A program made the position numbers and the translations under genes. Below, piece by piece: positions 15,344 through 22,138 of a DNA stretch of 30,555 nt (positions within the stretch are counted from its first letter, which is position 1; every line of letters begins with the position of its first letter). This stretch comes from Pseudomonadota bacterium (GTDB taxonomy: Bacteria > Pseudomonadota > Alphaproteobacteria > Caulobacterales > Caulobacteraceae), in contig JAEWJI010000023.1 of the NCBI GenBank assembly GCA_023386645.1, positions 1 to 30,555 on the forward strand, read 5' to 3'. Below the pieces are notes generated by a model. The model was not told the DNA's origin and did not search any database. It saw only the letters and a list, made by a program, of their open reading frames with translations.

Positions 15344-16069
15344 ATGACCGATACACCCGTTGAGTATCACCGCAGTCGCTATGACGCCCCTCGCAAGCGG
15401 GGCTTCATGGGAGTGTCGCCCGGAACCTGGGCGGCGAGCCTTGGGATCGTCTGCATCCTGTTCGGGATCTTGCTGTTCTATCTCCAGCAGGCGAAGTTCA
15501 AGCTACAGGAGTTCGACTACTCGGACGACGCGGTCGAGGTGGAGATCGTAGACCCGATCCCGCCGCCTCCGCCGCCTCCGCCGCCTCCGCCGCCGCCTCC
15601 GAACACGCCCCCGCCGCCGAAGCTGCAGGTGCGCCCGCCGGTCGCGGTGCCGAACGCGCCCCCGCCGCCGATCACCCTGCCGATCGAGCCGACGAAGAAG
15701 GAGGATCGGGTCGAGTACACGGGTCCGCCTGTGATCGTCCCCGGACCGCCTCCGCCGCCGGCCCCGCCGGCTCCGGTTCGGCCGCCGGTCATCTCGAACG
15801 TCCAATGGGCGCGTCAGCCGCAGCCGGAATTCCCGGAGCGGGCGGCCCAGCGGAACATCGAGAGCGGCTCGGTTTCGATGAGCTGCGTGGTCTCGCCGAA
15901 CGGCCAGCCCACGGACTGCCAGGTTACCTCCGAAAACCCGGCCGGCGCCGGATTCGGCCAGGCGGCCCTGCGGTCCATGTCGCGAGCGCGGTTCTCGCCC
16001 CGCACCGTGGACGGCGTCGCTACCGGCGGCCGCGCCACCTTCACGGTCCGATTCCGTCTGGACGGATAA
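15344..16069 (+). CDS. tonB: TonB energy transducer
   Basis: A 241-aa protein that transmits ExbBD energy to outer-membrane TonB-dependent receptors. A short cytoplasmic N-terminus is followed by one transmembrane helix (about 29-47). A proline-rich periplasmic spacer (70-150) follows, with 14 prolines in a row at 73-86 and more PPPP runs at 89-92, 106-109 and 135-139. The C-terminal TonB domain (about 160-241) begins QPEFPERAAQRNIESGSV and ends TFTVRFRLDG. Cys181 and Cys192 flank a beta hairpin and could form a disulfide. It ends the exbB-exbD-tonB unit, closed by a strong terminator at 16094-16121. Confidence 0.93.
   Translation: MTDTPVEYHRSRYDAPRKRGFMGVSPGTWAASLGIVCILFGILLFYLQQAKFKLQEFDYSDDAVEVEIVDPIPPPPPPPPPPPPPPNTPPPPKLQVRPPVAVPNAPPPPITLPIEPTKKEDRVEYTGPPVIVPGPPPPPAPPAPVRPPVISNVQWARQPQPEFPERAAQRNIESGSVSMSCVVSPNGQPTDCQVTSENPAGAGFGQAALRSMSRARFSPRTVDGVATGGRATFTVRFRLDG
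15560..15601 (+). repeat. CCGCCGCCT tandem repeat coding polyproline in tonB
   Basis: Fourteen consecutive proline codons. The 9-base unit CCGCCGCCT is present three times in perfect tandem, followed by CCGCCGCCGCCTCCG. Only CCG and CCT codons are used. Such arrays can change length by replication slippage in steps of three prolines without breaking the frame. Confidence 0.85.
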
Positions 16070-16093
16070 GGCCGCGAAGCTCCAAACAGAGAG

Positions 16094-16121
16094 CGCCCCG
16101 GGGTCACCCCCGGGGCGTTTT
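16094..16121 (+). terminator. intrinsic terminator after tonB
   Basis: A perfect 10-bp stem (CGCCCCGGGG at 16094-16103, CCCCGGGGCG at 16108-16117), TCAC loop and TTTT tail. It lies 25 bases after the tonB stop and is a textbook rho-independent terminator. Confidence 0.9.
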
Positions 16122-16235
16122 CGCGTCTGCAGGAATGCGGCCGGCCCGGTATCGCCTCGGCTATCTTGAGGATCCTGCGCACGAGGCGTTGATCCTTGAG
16201 CCGAGGACGGTTAGGAGAGCCGCTCGCGTGATCAC

Positions 16236-16312
16236 GCCGCCTTAGCTCAGTTGGTTAGAGCGCCGGTTTGTGGAGCCGGAGGTCCTCAGTTCAAGCCTGA
16301 GAGGCGGTACCA
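16236..16312 (+). tRNA. tRNA-His (anticodon GTG), non-canonical acceptor end
   Basis: A 77-base cloverleaf with encoded CCA. The acceptor is GCCGCCT against AGGCGGT, making a G1.U72 wobble, and the discriminator is A73. The base before position 1 in the gene is C, so no G-1 is encoded. The D-arm GCTC/GAGC, anticodon stem CCGGT/GCCGG (loop TTGTGGA) and T-arm CTCAG/CTGAG are sound. This matches the unusual tRNA-His of a subgroup of alphaproteobacteria whose HisRS does not use G-1:C73. TTGATC (16189-16194), 17 bases and TAGGAG (16212-16217) may be its promoter, but the -10 is weak. Confidence 0.96.
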
Positions 16313-16346
16313 TCCCCACCGTCGCGTCGGCTCCCGGGCTCTGGCC

Positions 16347-18155
16347 CTAGGACGCCGCGTGCAGACGCCGGCGGCGACCGCGAACCCCCGAGACGATCGA
16401 TCCCCCGGCCGCCTGCTCGCGTTCGACGCGGCGGCGACGCAAGCCCTCGATCGGTCCCTTGAGCCCCGCCAGCGCGGCTTGGGCGGCGGCGTAGCCAGCC
16501 GCGACCGGGATGTCGTAGGCCTTCCAGTCCCGGATATCCATGCCCTCAGGCTGGGGCAGGACCAGAAGGTCGGTGGCCGCGCGGGCCGTTTCCAGTTCCG
16601 CGTCCGTGATGATGGTCGCCGAGCGCATCAGCACCGACACGATCGGCGGGCCGCGCTTCCAGTCCCCAGACAGCACCCATTTCCATAGCGAGGGCGGGCG
16701 CTCGATCGCCTCGGGATCGACGCCCCGGGCCTGGGACATGTCCACGCCCACGATGGGGCCGGAGTTGAACTGACGCATCACCTCGGTAGGGAAGTTGGAG
16801 ATCACTGCCCCGTCGACTAGCACCTGATCGTCGATCACCACCGGCGGCATGACGCCCGGGATGGAGATGGAGGCGCGCATGGCGCGGCGCAGCAGCCCGC
16901 GCCGGTGGACCTCGACCTTGCCCGTGGTCAGGTTGGACGAGACGGCGAAGAAGGGCAGGGCGAGGTCGTCGATCTCGACCTCGCCATAGGCCTCCTGGAG
17001 CAAGCGAGCGACCTTGCGGGCCCGGGTCATGGCGATCAGGGGGAAGGTGATGTCGGCGAGCGGGTCGCTGGTGACGAACGCCCGTCGGATGCGCTGGTCC
17101 AGTTCCTCATCCGACCAGCCGAGCGCCGGCCCCGCGGCGATGACCGCGCCCATGGACGAGCCGCCGACGAAGTCGAATGGAACCCCCGCCTCCCTGAGCG
17201 CACGGATCGCGCCGATATGGGCGTAGGCCCGCGCGCCGCCTCCGGACAGGACCACGCCCACCGAGGTCCCGGTAATCACCCGCGCCATCCGGGCGGCGTC
17301 CGTCGGGTCGCCCTCGGTCGCGTGGAACCAGCGGGAGGGCTGAAGCCGGTCCAGCCAGACGCGGGTGTTGGCCGGCCGCGCCATCCGCGCGTCGCGCAGC
17401 AGGATCAGGTCGGTGAAGTGGTGTGAGCCCCGGCCCGACGTCTTGAACGGCAGGAAGGTGGGAGGCGCGAGCAGGCCCTCGCCGACCAGGAACAGCCGGT
17501 CGACCTGGCGCGCGCACAGGGAAGCCCAGGACGGCTCGTCCGACTCGGCAACGTAAAGGACGAAGTCGTGAGCGTCCTCGACCCGGCTGAACCACTCTGC
17601 GGCCGAGGTCAGGGCCGAGTGGTCGATGACCTGGCAGGTGAAGCCCGCCGCCTCGACGGCCGCCGCCACCCGTTCCACGAAGGCCCGGATGGGGCGGGGG
17701 CGCACGGAAATGAAGCCGAACACGCTGGGCTCGGCGCCCGCCCCGACCTCGCCGCGCGCGCGGGCCAGCATCAGGCGCGCCAGCTCGACCATGACGTCGG
17801 GGTGGGTGCGGGCGGCGTCGAAGAAGGCCTCGCGCGGCAAGGCCAGGATCTCGCTATCGCGAAGCGCCACGACGCTGGCGGAATGGGGCTGGCCGGCGAC
17901 CAGGGCCATCTCGCCCACGGGCTCTCCGGGTCGGATGACGCCCATGAACTGGGCCGGCTGGCCTTCCTCCTCGCGGAACACCCCCAGGCGCCCGGAACGG
18001 AGCAGATAAAGGGCGTCGGCGTCCTCGCCGGCGGCGAACAGGGGCTCCCCGCCTGTCAGGGCGAACCAGGAGGCGCGGCTCTCGCCTTCCCTGAACACCC
18101 GGTCCAGCGCGGCTTCCAGGGTGTCGGGGGAGGTGCCGGATCGTCGCGTCGCCAT
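16347..18155 (-). CDS. cyclic-nucleotide-binding domain / patatin-like phospholipase
   Basis: A 602-aa protein of the NTE/RssA-like class. Residues 27-115 form a cyclic-nucleotide-binding-type domain (GEPLFAAGEDADALYLLRSG, RPGEPVGEMAL, SASVVAL). Residues about 145-280 are a middle region. The patatin esterase domain spans about 298-470: oxyanion loop GGGARAYAHIG (305-315), nucleophile Ser334 in GGSSMG and the dyad Asp448 in VDGAVISNFP. A basic C-terminus (RRRR) follows. Both catalytic residues are present, so lysophospholipase/esterase activity is expected. I see no signal peptide or membrane helix, unlike eukaryotic NTE. It is divergent from mccB with a 50-base gap that should hold both promoters. 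Confidence 0.9.
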   Translation of the reverse strand: MATRRSGTSPDTLEAALDRVFREGESRASWFALTGGEPLFAAGEDADALYLLRSGRLGVFREEEGQPAQFMGVIRPGEPVGEMALVAGQPHSASVVALRDSEILALPREAFFDAARTHPDVMVELARLMLARARGEVGAGAEPSVFGFISVRPRPIRAFVERVAAAVEAAGFTCQVIDHSALTSAAEWFSRVEDAHDFVLYVAESDEPSWASLCARQVDRLFLVGEGLLAPPTFLPFKTSGRGSHHFTDLILLRDARMARPANTRVWLDRLQPSRWFHATEGDPTDAARMARVITGTSVGVVLSGGGARAYAHIGAIRALREAGVPFDFVGGSSMGAVIAAGPALGWSDEELDQRIRRAFVTSDPLADITFPLIAMTRARKVARLLQEAYGEVEIDDLALPFFAVSSNLTTGKVEVHRRGLLRRAMRASISIPGVMPPVVIDDQVLVDGAVISNFPTEVMRQFNSGPIVGVDMSQARGVDPEAIERPPSLWKWVLSGDWKRGPPIVSVLMRSATIITDAELETARAATDLLVLPQPEGMDIRDWKAYDIPVAAGYAAAQAALAGLKGPIEGLRRRRVEREQAAGGSIVSGVRGRRRRLHAAS

Positions 18156-18205
18156 CGACCTGTTTTACCCTTCCGGCCGCTTTGGGGAAGCGATAGGACG
18201 GGCCT

Positions 18206-19813
18206 ATGCCAAAGCTGACCTCGGCCGTCGACCCATCGAGCGCCGCCTTCCGGGCGCTGGAACGCCATAACCGCGCCCTGGCCGAAGAGTTGCGGGAGCG
18301 GGTGGCCAGGGCGGCGCTGGGCGGGACCGAGGCCTCGCGGGAGCGGCATGTGTCGCGAGGCAAGCTGTTGCCGCGCGACCGTGTCGAGCGGCTGCTGGAC
18401 CCCGGCTCGGCCTTCCTGGAGGTCGGGCAGCTGGCGGCCAACGGCGTCTATCTCGATAAGGACGGCTCGGACTCCGCCCCCGGCGCCGGGATGATCTGCG
18501 GCGTTGGCCGGGTCGAGGGCCGCGAGTGCATGATCGTCGCCAACGATCCGACGGTGAAGGGAGGGGCCTACTTCCCCCTGACGGTCAAGAAGCACCTGCG
18601 GGCGCAGGAGATCGCCGAGCAGAACCGTCTGCCGTGCATCTATCTGGTCGACTCCGGCGGGGCGAACCTGCCGCACCAGGCAGAGGTGTTCCCGGACCGC
18701 GACCATTTCGGGCGCATCTTCTTCAACCAGGCGCGGATGAGCGCCCGAGAAATCCCCCAGATCGCCTGCGTAATGGGCAGCTGCACCGCCGGCGGGGCCT
18801 ATGTCCCGGCCATGTCGGACGAGACGGTGATCGTCCGAAACCAGGGCACCATCTTCCTGGCCGGGCCGCCGCTGGTGAAGGCCGCGACCGGCGAGGTGAT
18901 CTCGGCCGAGGAACTGGGCGGGGCCGAGACCCACGGCCGCAAGTCCGGCGTGGTCGACCATGTGGCCGAGAACGACGAGCACGCGCTGGAGATCGTGCGC
19001 GGGATCGTGGCGACTCTGAACACCACCAAGGCGGTTGACATCGACCTGCGCGAGGCGCGCGAGCCCGCCTATCCGGCCGAGGAGCTGTACGGCATCATCC
19101 CCGACGACGTGCGCGCCCCTTACGACGTGCGGGAGGTCATCGCCCGCATCGTCGACGGCTCGGAGCTGCAAGAGTTCAAGCGTGACTACGGGACCAGCCT
19201 GGTCTGCGGCTTCGCCCGCATCTGGGGCTACCCGGTCGCCATCCTGGCCAACAACGGGGTGCTGTTCTCCGAAAGCGCCCAAAAGGGCGCGCACTTCATC
19301 GAACTGGCCTGCAAGCGGAAGATCCCGCTGCTGTTCCTGCAGAACATCTCGGGCTTCATGGTCGGCGGGAAGTACGAGGCCGAGGGCATCGCCAAGCACG
19401 GCGCCAAGCTGGTGACCGCCGTCGCCTCGGCCGAGGTGCCGAAGTTCACCATCCTGATCGGCGGCAGCTTCGGGGCCGGCAACTACGGCATGTGCGGCCG
19501 GGCCTATTCGCCTCGCTTTCTGTTCACCTGGCCCAACAGCCGGATCTCGGTGATGGGCGGAGAGCAGGCGGCCAGCGTGCTCGCCACCGTCCACCGCGAC
19601 GCCGACCGGTGGACGCCCGAGGAAGCCGAGGCCTTCAAGACGCCGATCCGGCAGAAGTACGAGGACGAGGGCAACCCCTATTACGCTACCGCCCGCCTGT
19701 GGGACGACGGGGTGATCGACCCGGTCCAAACGCGCGACGTGCTGGGCCTGGCCATCAGCGCCAGCTTGAACGCCCCGATCCCCGAGACGCGGTTCGGCGT
19801 GTTCAGGATGTAG
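18206..19813 (+). CDS. mccB: methylcrotonyl-CoA carboxylase beta subunit
   Basis: A 535-aa carboxyltransferase subunit (LiuB). It takes CO2 from the biotin of the alpha subunit and makes 3-methylglutaconyl-CoA in leucine breakdown. The MCC type is indicated by CMIVANDPTVKGGAYFPLTV (109-128) and LRAQEIAEQNRLPCIYLVDS. Other family marks are CTAGGAYVPAMSDE (first crotonase fold), NISGFMVGGKYEAEGI and GGSFGAGNYGMCGRAY (second fold). AGGA at 18195-18198 precedes the ATG. The stop overlaps the convergent DUF2200 gene by 11 bases. liuC and mccA follow on the same strand, with one opposing gene in between. Confidence 0.94.
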   Translation: MPKLTSAVDPSSAAFRALERHNRALAEELRERVARAALGGTEASRERHVSRGKLLPRDRVERLLDPGSAFLEVGQLAANGVYLDKDGSDSAPGAGMICGVGRVEGRECMIVANDPTVKGGAYFPLTVKKHLRAQEIAEQNRLPCIYLVDSGGANLPHQAEVFPDRDHFGRIFFNQARMSAREIPQIACVMGSCTAGGAYVPAMSDETVIVRNQGTIFLAGPPLVKAATGEVISAEELGGAETHGRKSGVVDHVAENDEHALEIVRGIVATLNTTKAVDIDLREAREPAYPAEELYGIIPDDVRAPYDVREVIARIVDGSELQEFKRDYGTSLVCGFARIWGYPVAILANNGVLFSESAQKGAHFIELACKRKIPLLFLQNISGFMVGGKYEAEGIAKHGAKLVTAVASAEVPKFTILIGGSFGAGNYGMCGRAYSPRFLFTWPNSRISVMGGEQAASVLATVHRDADRWTPEEAEAFKTPIRQKYEDEGNPYYATARLWDDGVIDPVQTRDVLGLAISASLNAPIPETRFGVFRM

Positions 19814-20177
19814 GCGCCGACGACCGTAGCACCTTCTCCATCGCCTTGCCCTTGCCGACCTCGTCAATGAGCTTGTCGAGGCAGCGGAGGTCGCGCATGA
19901 AGGGGTCTTCGATCTCCTCGACGCGGTGGCCGCAGATGACGCCGGTGATCAGGAAGCGGTTGGGGTTCATTGCCGGCGCCTGGGCGAAGAAGGTCTCGAA
20001 GTCGGCGCCGTCGGCCAGCAGGGCGTCAAGCTGGGTCTGGGAATACCCGGTCAGCCAGCGGATCACCTGATCGACCTCGGCCCGTCCGCGGCCCTTCTTC
20101 TGGGCCTTGGCGACATAGTGGACGTGGACGCTGGCGACGCTGGTCCTGCGAATCCGGTCGGTGCCGCTCTGTTTCAT
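19803..20177 (-). CDS. DUF2200 family protein
   Basis: A 124-aa protein recognised as DUF2200 by HYVAKAQKKGRGRAEVD (20-36), VIRWLTGYSQTQLDAL, FFAQAPAMNPNRFLITGVIC and the closing LDKLIDEVGKGKAMEKVLR. No signal peptide or membrane helix. It is convergent with mccB, sharing 11 bases at the 3' ends, and divergent from liuC. That placement inside a leucine-degradation cluster is probably incidental. No clear ribosome site is seen. Function is unknown to me, although its motifs are strongly conserved across bacteria. Confidence 0.85.
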   Translation of the reverse strand: MKQSGTDRIRRTSVASVHVHYVAKAQKKGRGRAEVDQVIRWLTGYSQTQLDALLADGADFETFFAQAPAMNPNRFLITGVICGHRVEEIEDPFMRDLRCLDKLIDEVGKGKAMEKVLRSSAPTS

Positions 20178-20245
20178 GGCTCAGCTTCGGTGTTCCGTTC
20201 GGCCTCAGGCGCGTTATAGGCGAGACACCCCAAGGAGACGAACCG

Positions 20246-21142
20246 ATGGCCGAACCGACCGAAGCCGAGCTGAACGCCCTGGACATCACCGACGCCGAGG
20301 CGGCCGAGATCAACGCCATCGTTCATCCGCTGGTGGCGGGGGCGGCGCCGGACGCCGATCCCGATCTGGTCAGGGTCGAGGCGACCACGGACGGGGCGGT
20401 GTTCATCACCATCAACCGGCCGGCCAAGCGCAACGCCTTTGACGCCGCCACCATCGGGGCGCTGCGCGAGGCGTTCGAGACCCTGCACGGGGCGGACCGG
20501 GTGCGGGTGGTGTTCATCCGGGGCGCGGACGGCACCTTCTCGGCCGGCGCCGACCTGGGCTGGATGCGCGACGCCGTGGGCTGGAGCGAATCCGACAATC
20601 GCGACGATGCGATGGAGCTGGCGCGGATGCTGAAGGCGCTGCACGACGTGCCGGCCCTGACCTGCGCCATCGTGGAAGGGGCGGCGATGGGCGGGGGGGC
20701 CGGCATCGTGGCCGCCTGCGACATGGCCGTGGCGGTCGAGGGCGCGCGCTTCGCCTTCGCGGAGGTCAAGCTGGGCCTGATCCCGGCGACCATCGCCCCC
20801 TATGTGATCGAGGCGGTGGGGGCGCGCCGAGCGCGGCAGCTGTTCCTGACGGCCAACATCTTCGACGCCGACTATGCGGCGCACGCGGGGCTGATCGACA
20901 TGGTCCTGCCGGAAGGCAGCGTCGACGAATTCATCTCCATGCTGAGCGACAGCCTGACCGCCAATGCGCCCGGCGCCATGGGCGACGCCAAGCGGCTGGT
21001 GCACGAGGTCGCGGGGCGAACCATCGATCGGGGCCTGATGGACGACACCGCCCGGCGCATCGCCCGGGCCCGCGTGTCCGACGAGGGGCAGGAGGGCGTG
21101 CGAGCCTTTCTGGACAAGAGGAAGCCGGTCTGGGCTCAATAG
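20246..21142 (+). CDS. liuC: enoyl-CoA hydratase family, probable methylglutaconyl-CoA hydratase
   Basis: A 298-aa crotonase-fold protein. The core begins near residue 42 with AVFITINRPAKRNAFD (51-66). FSAGADLGWM (98-107) and MGGGAG (148-153) form the CoA/oxyanion sites, and the catalytic region is FAEVKLGLIPATIAPYVI (171-188) with E173. Lying between mccB and mccA, it should hydrate 3-methylglutaconyl-CoA to HMG-CoA. The first 41 residues are an acidic extension absent from typical 260-265-aa homologues. The start is well supported by AAGGAGA at 20232-20238, and no other ATG lies in frame before the core. TTATAG at 20214 may be a -10 without a good -35. Confidence 0.88.
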   Translation: MAEPTEAELNALDITDAEAAEINAIVHPLVAGAAPDADPDLVRVEATTDGAVFITINRPAKRNAFDAATIGALREAFETLHGADRVRVVFIRGADGTFSAGADLGWMRDAVGWSESDNRDDAMELARMLKALHDVPALTCAIVEGAAMGGGAGIVAACDMAVAVEGARFAFAEVKLGLIPATIAPYVIEAVGARRARQLFLTANIFDADYAAHAGLIDMVLPEGSVDEFISMLSDSLTANAPGAMGDAKRLVHEVAGRTIDRGLMDDTARRIARARVSDEGQEGVRAFLDKRKPVWAQ

Positions 21143-21166
21143 GACCGCACGCACTGGGAGGGGGCG

Positions 21167-22129
21167 ATGACGGACCTGGGGGGAGTTATGGCTGCGGCCG
21201 AGGTGGTGGCCGGCGATCCTCACCGCACGTCGAATCCGGCTCGAGATCAGTTGGAGACGGCGACGGCGCACAACACCTGCGCCAACTGCGCGACCCATCT
21301 GGCGGGCCCTTACTGCCATGAATGCGGCCAGCGCGGGCATCTGCACGCGAGGGTCCGGGACCTGCTGCACGAAGCCATCGAGGGCATCGCCCATTTCGAC
21401 GGGCGGACGTGGCGCACACTGCCGCTCCTGGCCCTCAACCCCGGGCGGCTGAGTCGCAAATGGCGCGCCGGACGGCGCGTGCGTTACGTGCAGCCTCTGC
21501 ACCTGTTTCTGTTCGCGACCTTCCTGCTGTTCCTGATCCCAAACTTCACCGGCCGGCATCTGATCGACCTGCCGGATGTCAGCCAGGTAGAGCAGTCGGT
21601 CACCGTCAAGGTGGATCCGGGCAACCCCCAGTCGGCAGTCGTGGCCGCCGGAGTGCAGAGCGCGGCGCACGATCACAGCCAGCTCAAGGGTGCGGCTCGC
21701 TGGGGTCACATGATGGGGCACAAGTTAAGACACGTGGCCGAGCACAACGACTATTACGGCTACAAGATCGAGAGCCTGGCCTACAAGCTCTCGTTTCTCT
21801 TCGTGCCGATCAGCATGCTGATCCTGAGCCTGCTCCTGGTGTTCAAGCGCGGGTTCAGTTTTTACGACCATGGCGTGGTTTCACTGTACGGCGTGGGTTT
21901 CTTGACGCTGATGCTGGCGCTGGCCAGCATCTTCCCGCCGCCCATAGGCGTCTGGCTGACGCGCCTTGCGCTGTTCCTAGCGCCGCTTCACGCGATCACC
22001 CACCTGAGAGGCGCCTATGGACTGAGCTGGGCGGGGGCCGTGCTGCGGGGCCTGGTTCTCTGTGTCCTCAGCGCCTTCGCCTTCTTGCTGTTCCTGGTGG
22101 GCGTGTTCCTGCTGGGCGTGTTCGGCTAA
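21167..22129 (+). CDS. DUF3667 zinc-ribbon membrane protein
   Basis: A 320-aa inner-membrane protein. An N-terminal zinc ribbon (C38-x2-C41, C50-x2-C53 in CHECGQ) is followed by a conserved cytoplasmic stretch RDLLHEAIEGIAHFDGRTWRT typical of DUF3667. Hydrophobic helices lie near 112-126, 208-226, 235-256, 260-278 and 291-319. A His-rich loop (AAHDHSQ, HMMGHKLRHVAEH, 167-193) lies between the first and second. GGGAGGGG at 21156-21163 is a strong ribosome site. It sits 24 bases after liuC and nine before mccA, so it is co-transcribed with leucine-degradation genes. Function is unknown; the zinc ribbon and loop suggest metal binding. Confidence 0.88.
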   Translation: MTDLGGVMAAAEVVAGDPHRTSNPARDQLETATAHNTCANCATHLAGPYCHECGQRGHLHARVRDLLHEAIEGIAHFDGRTWRTLPLLALNPGRLSRKWRAGRRVRYVQPLHLFLFATFLLFLIPNFTGRHLIDLPDVSQVEQSVTVKVDPGNPQSAVVAAGVQSAAHDHSQLKGAARWGHMMGHKLRHVAEHNDYYGYKIESLAYKLSFLFVPISMLILSLLLVFKRGFSFYDHGVVSLYGVGFLTLMLALASIFPPPIGVWLTRLALFLAPLHAITHLRGAYGLSWAGAVLRGLVLCVLSAFAFLLFLVGVFLLGVFG

Positions 22130-22138
22130 GCAGGCCTC

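Noticed and set aside
18056..19867. 603-aa minus-strand frame opposite mccB
   Set aside because: It overlaps a confident carboxyltransferase gene and shows no family motif.
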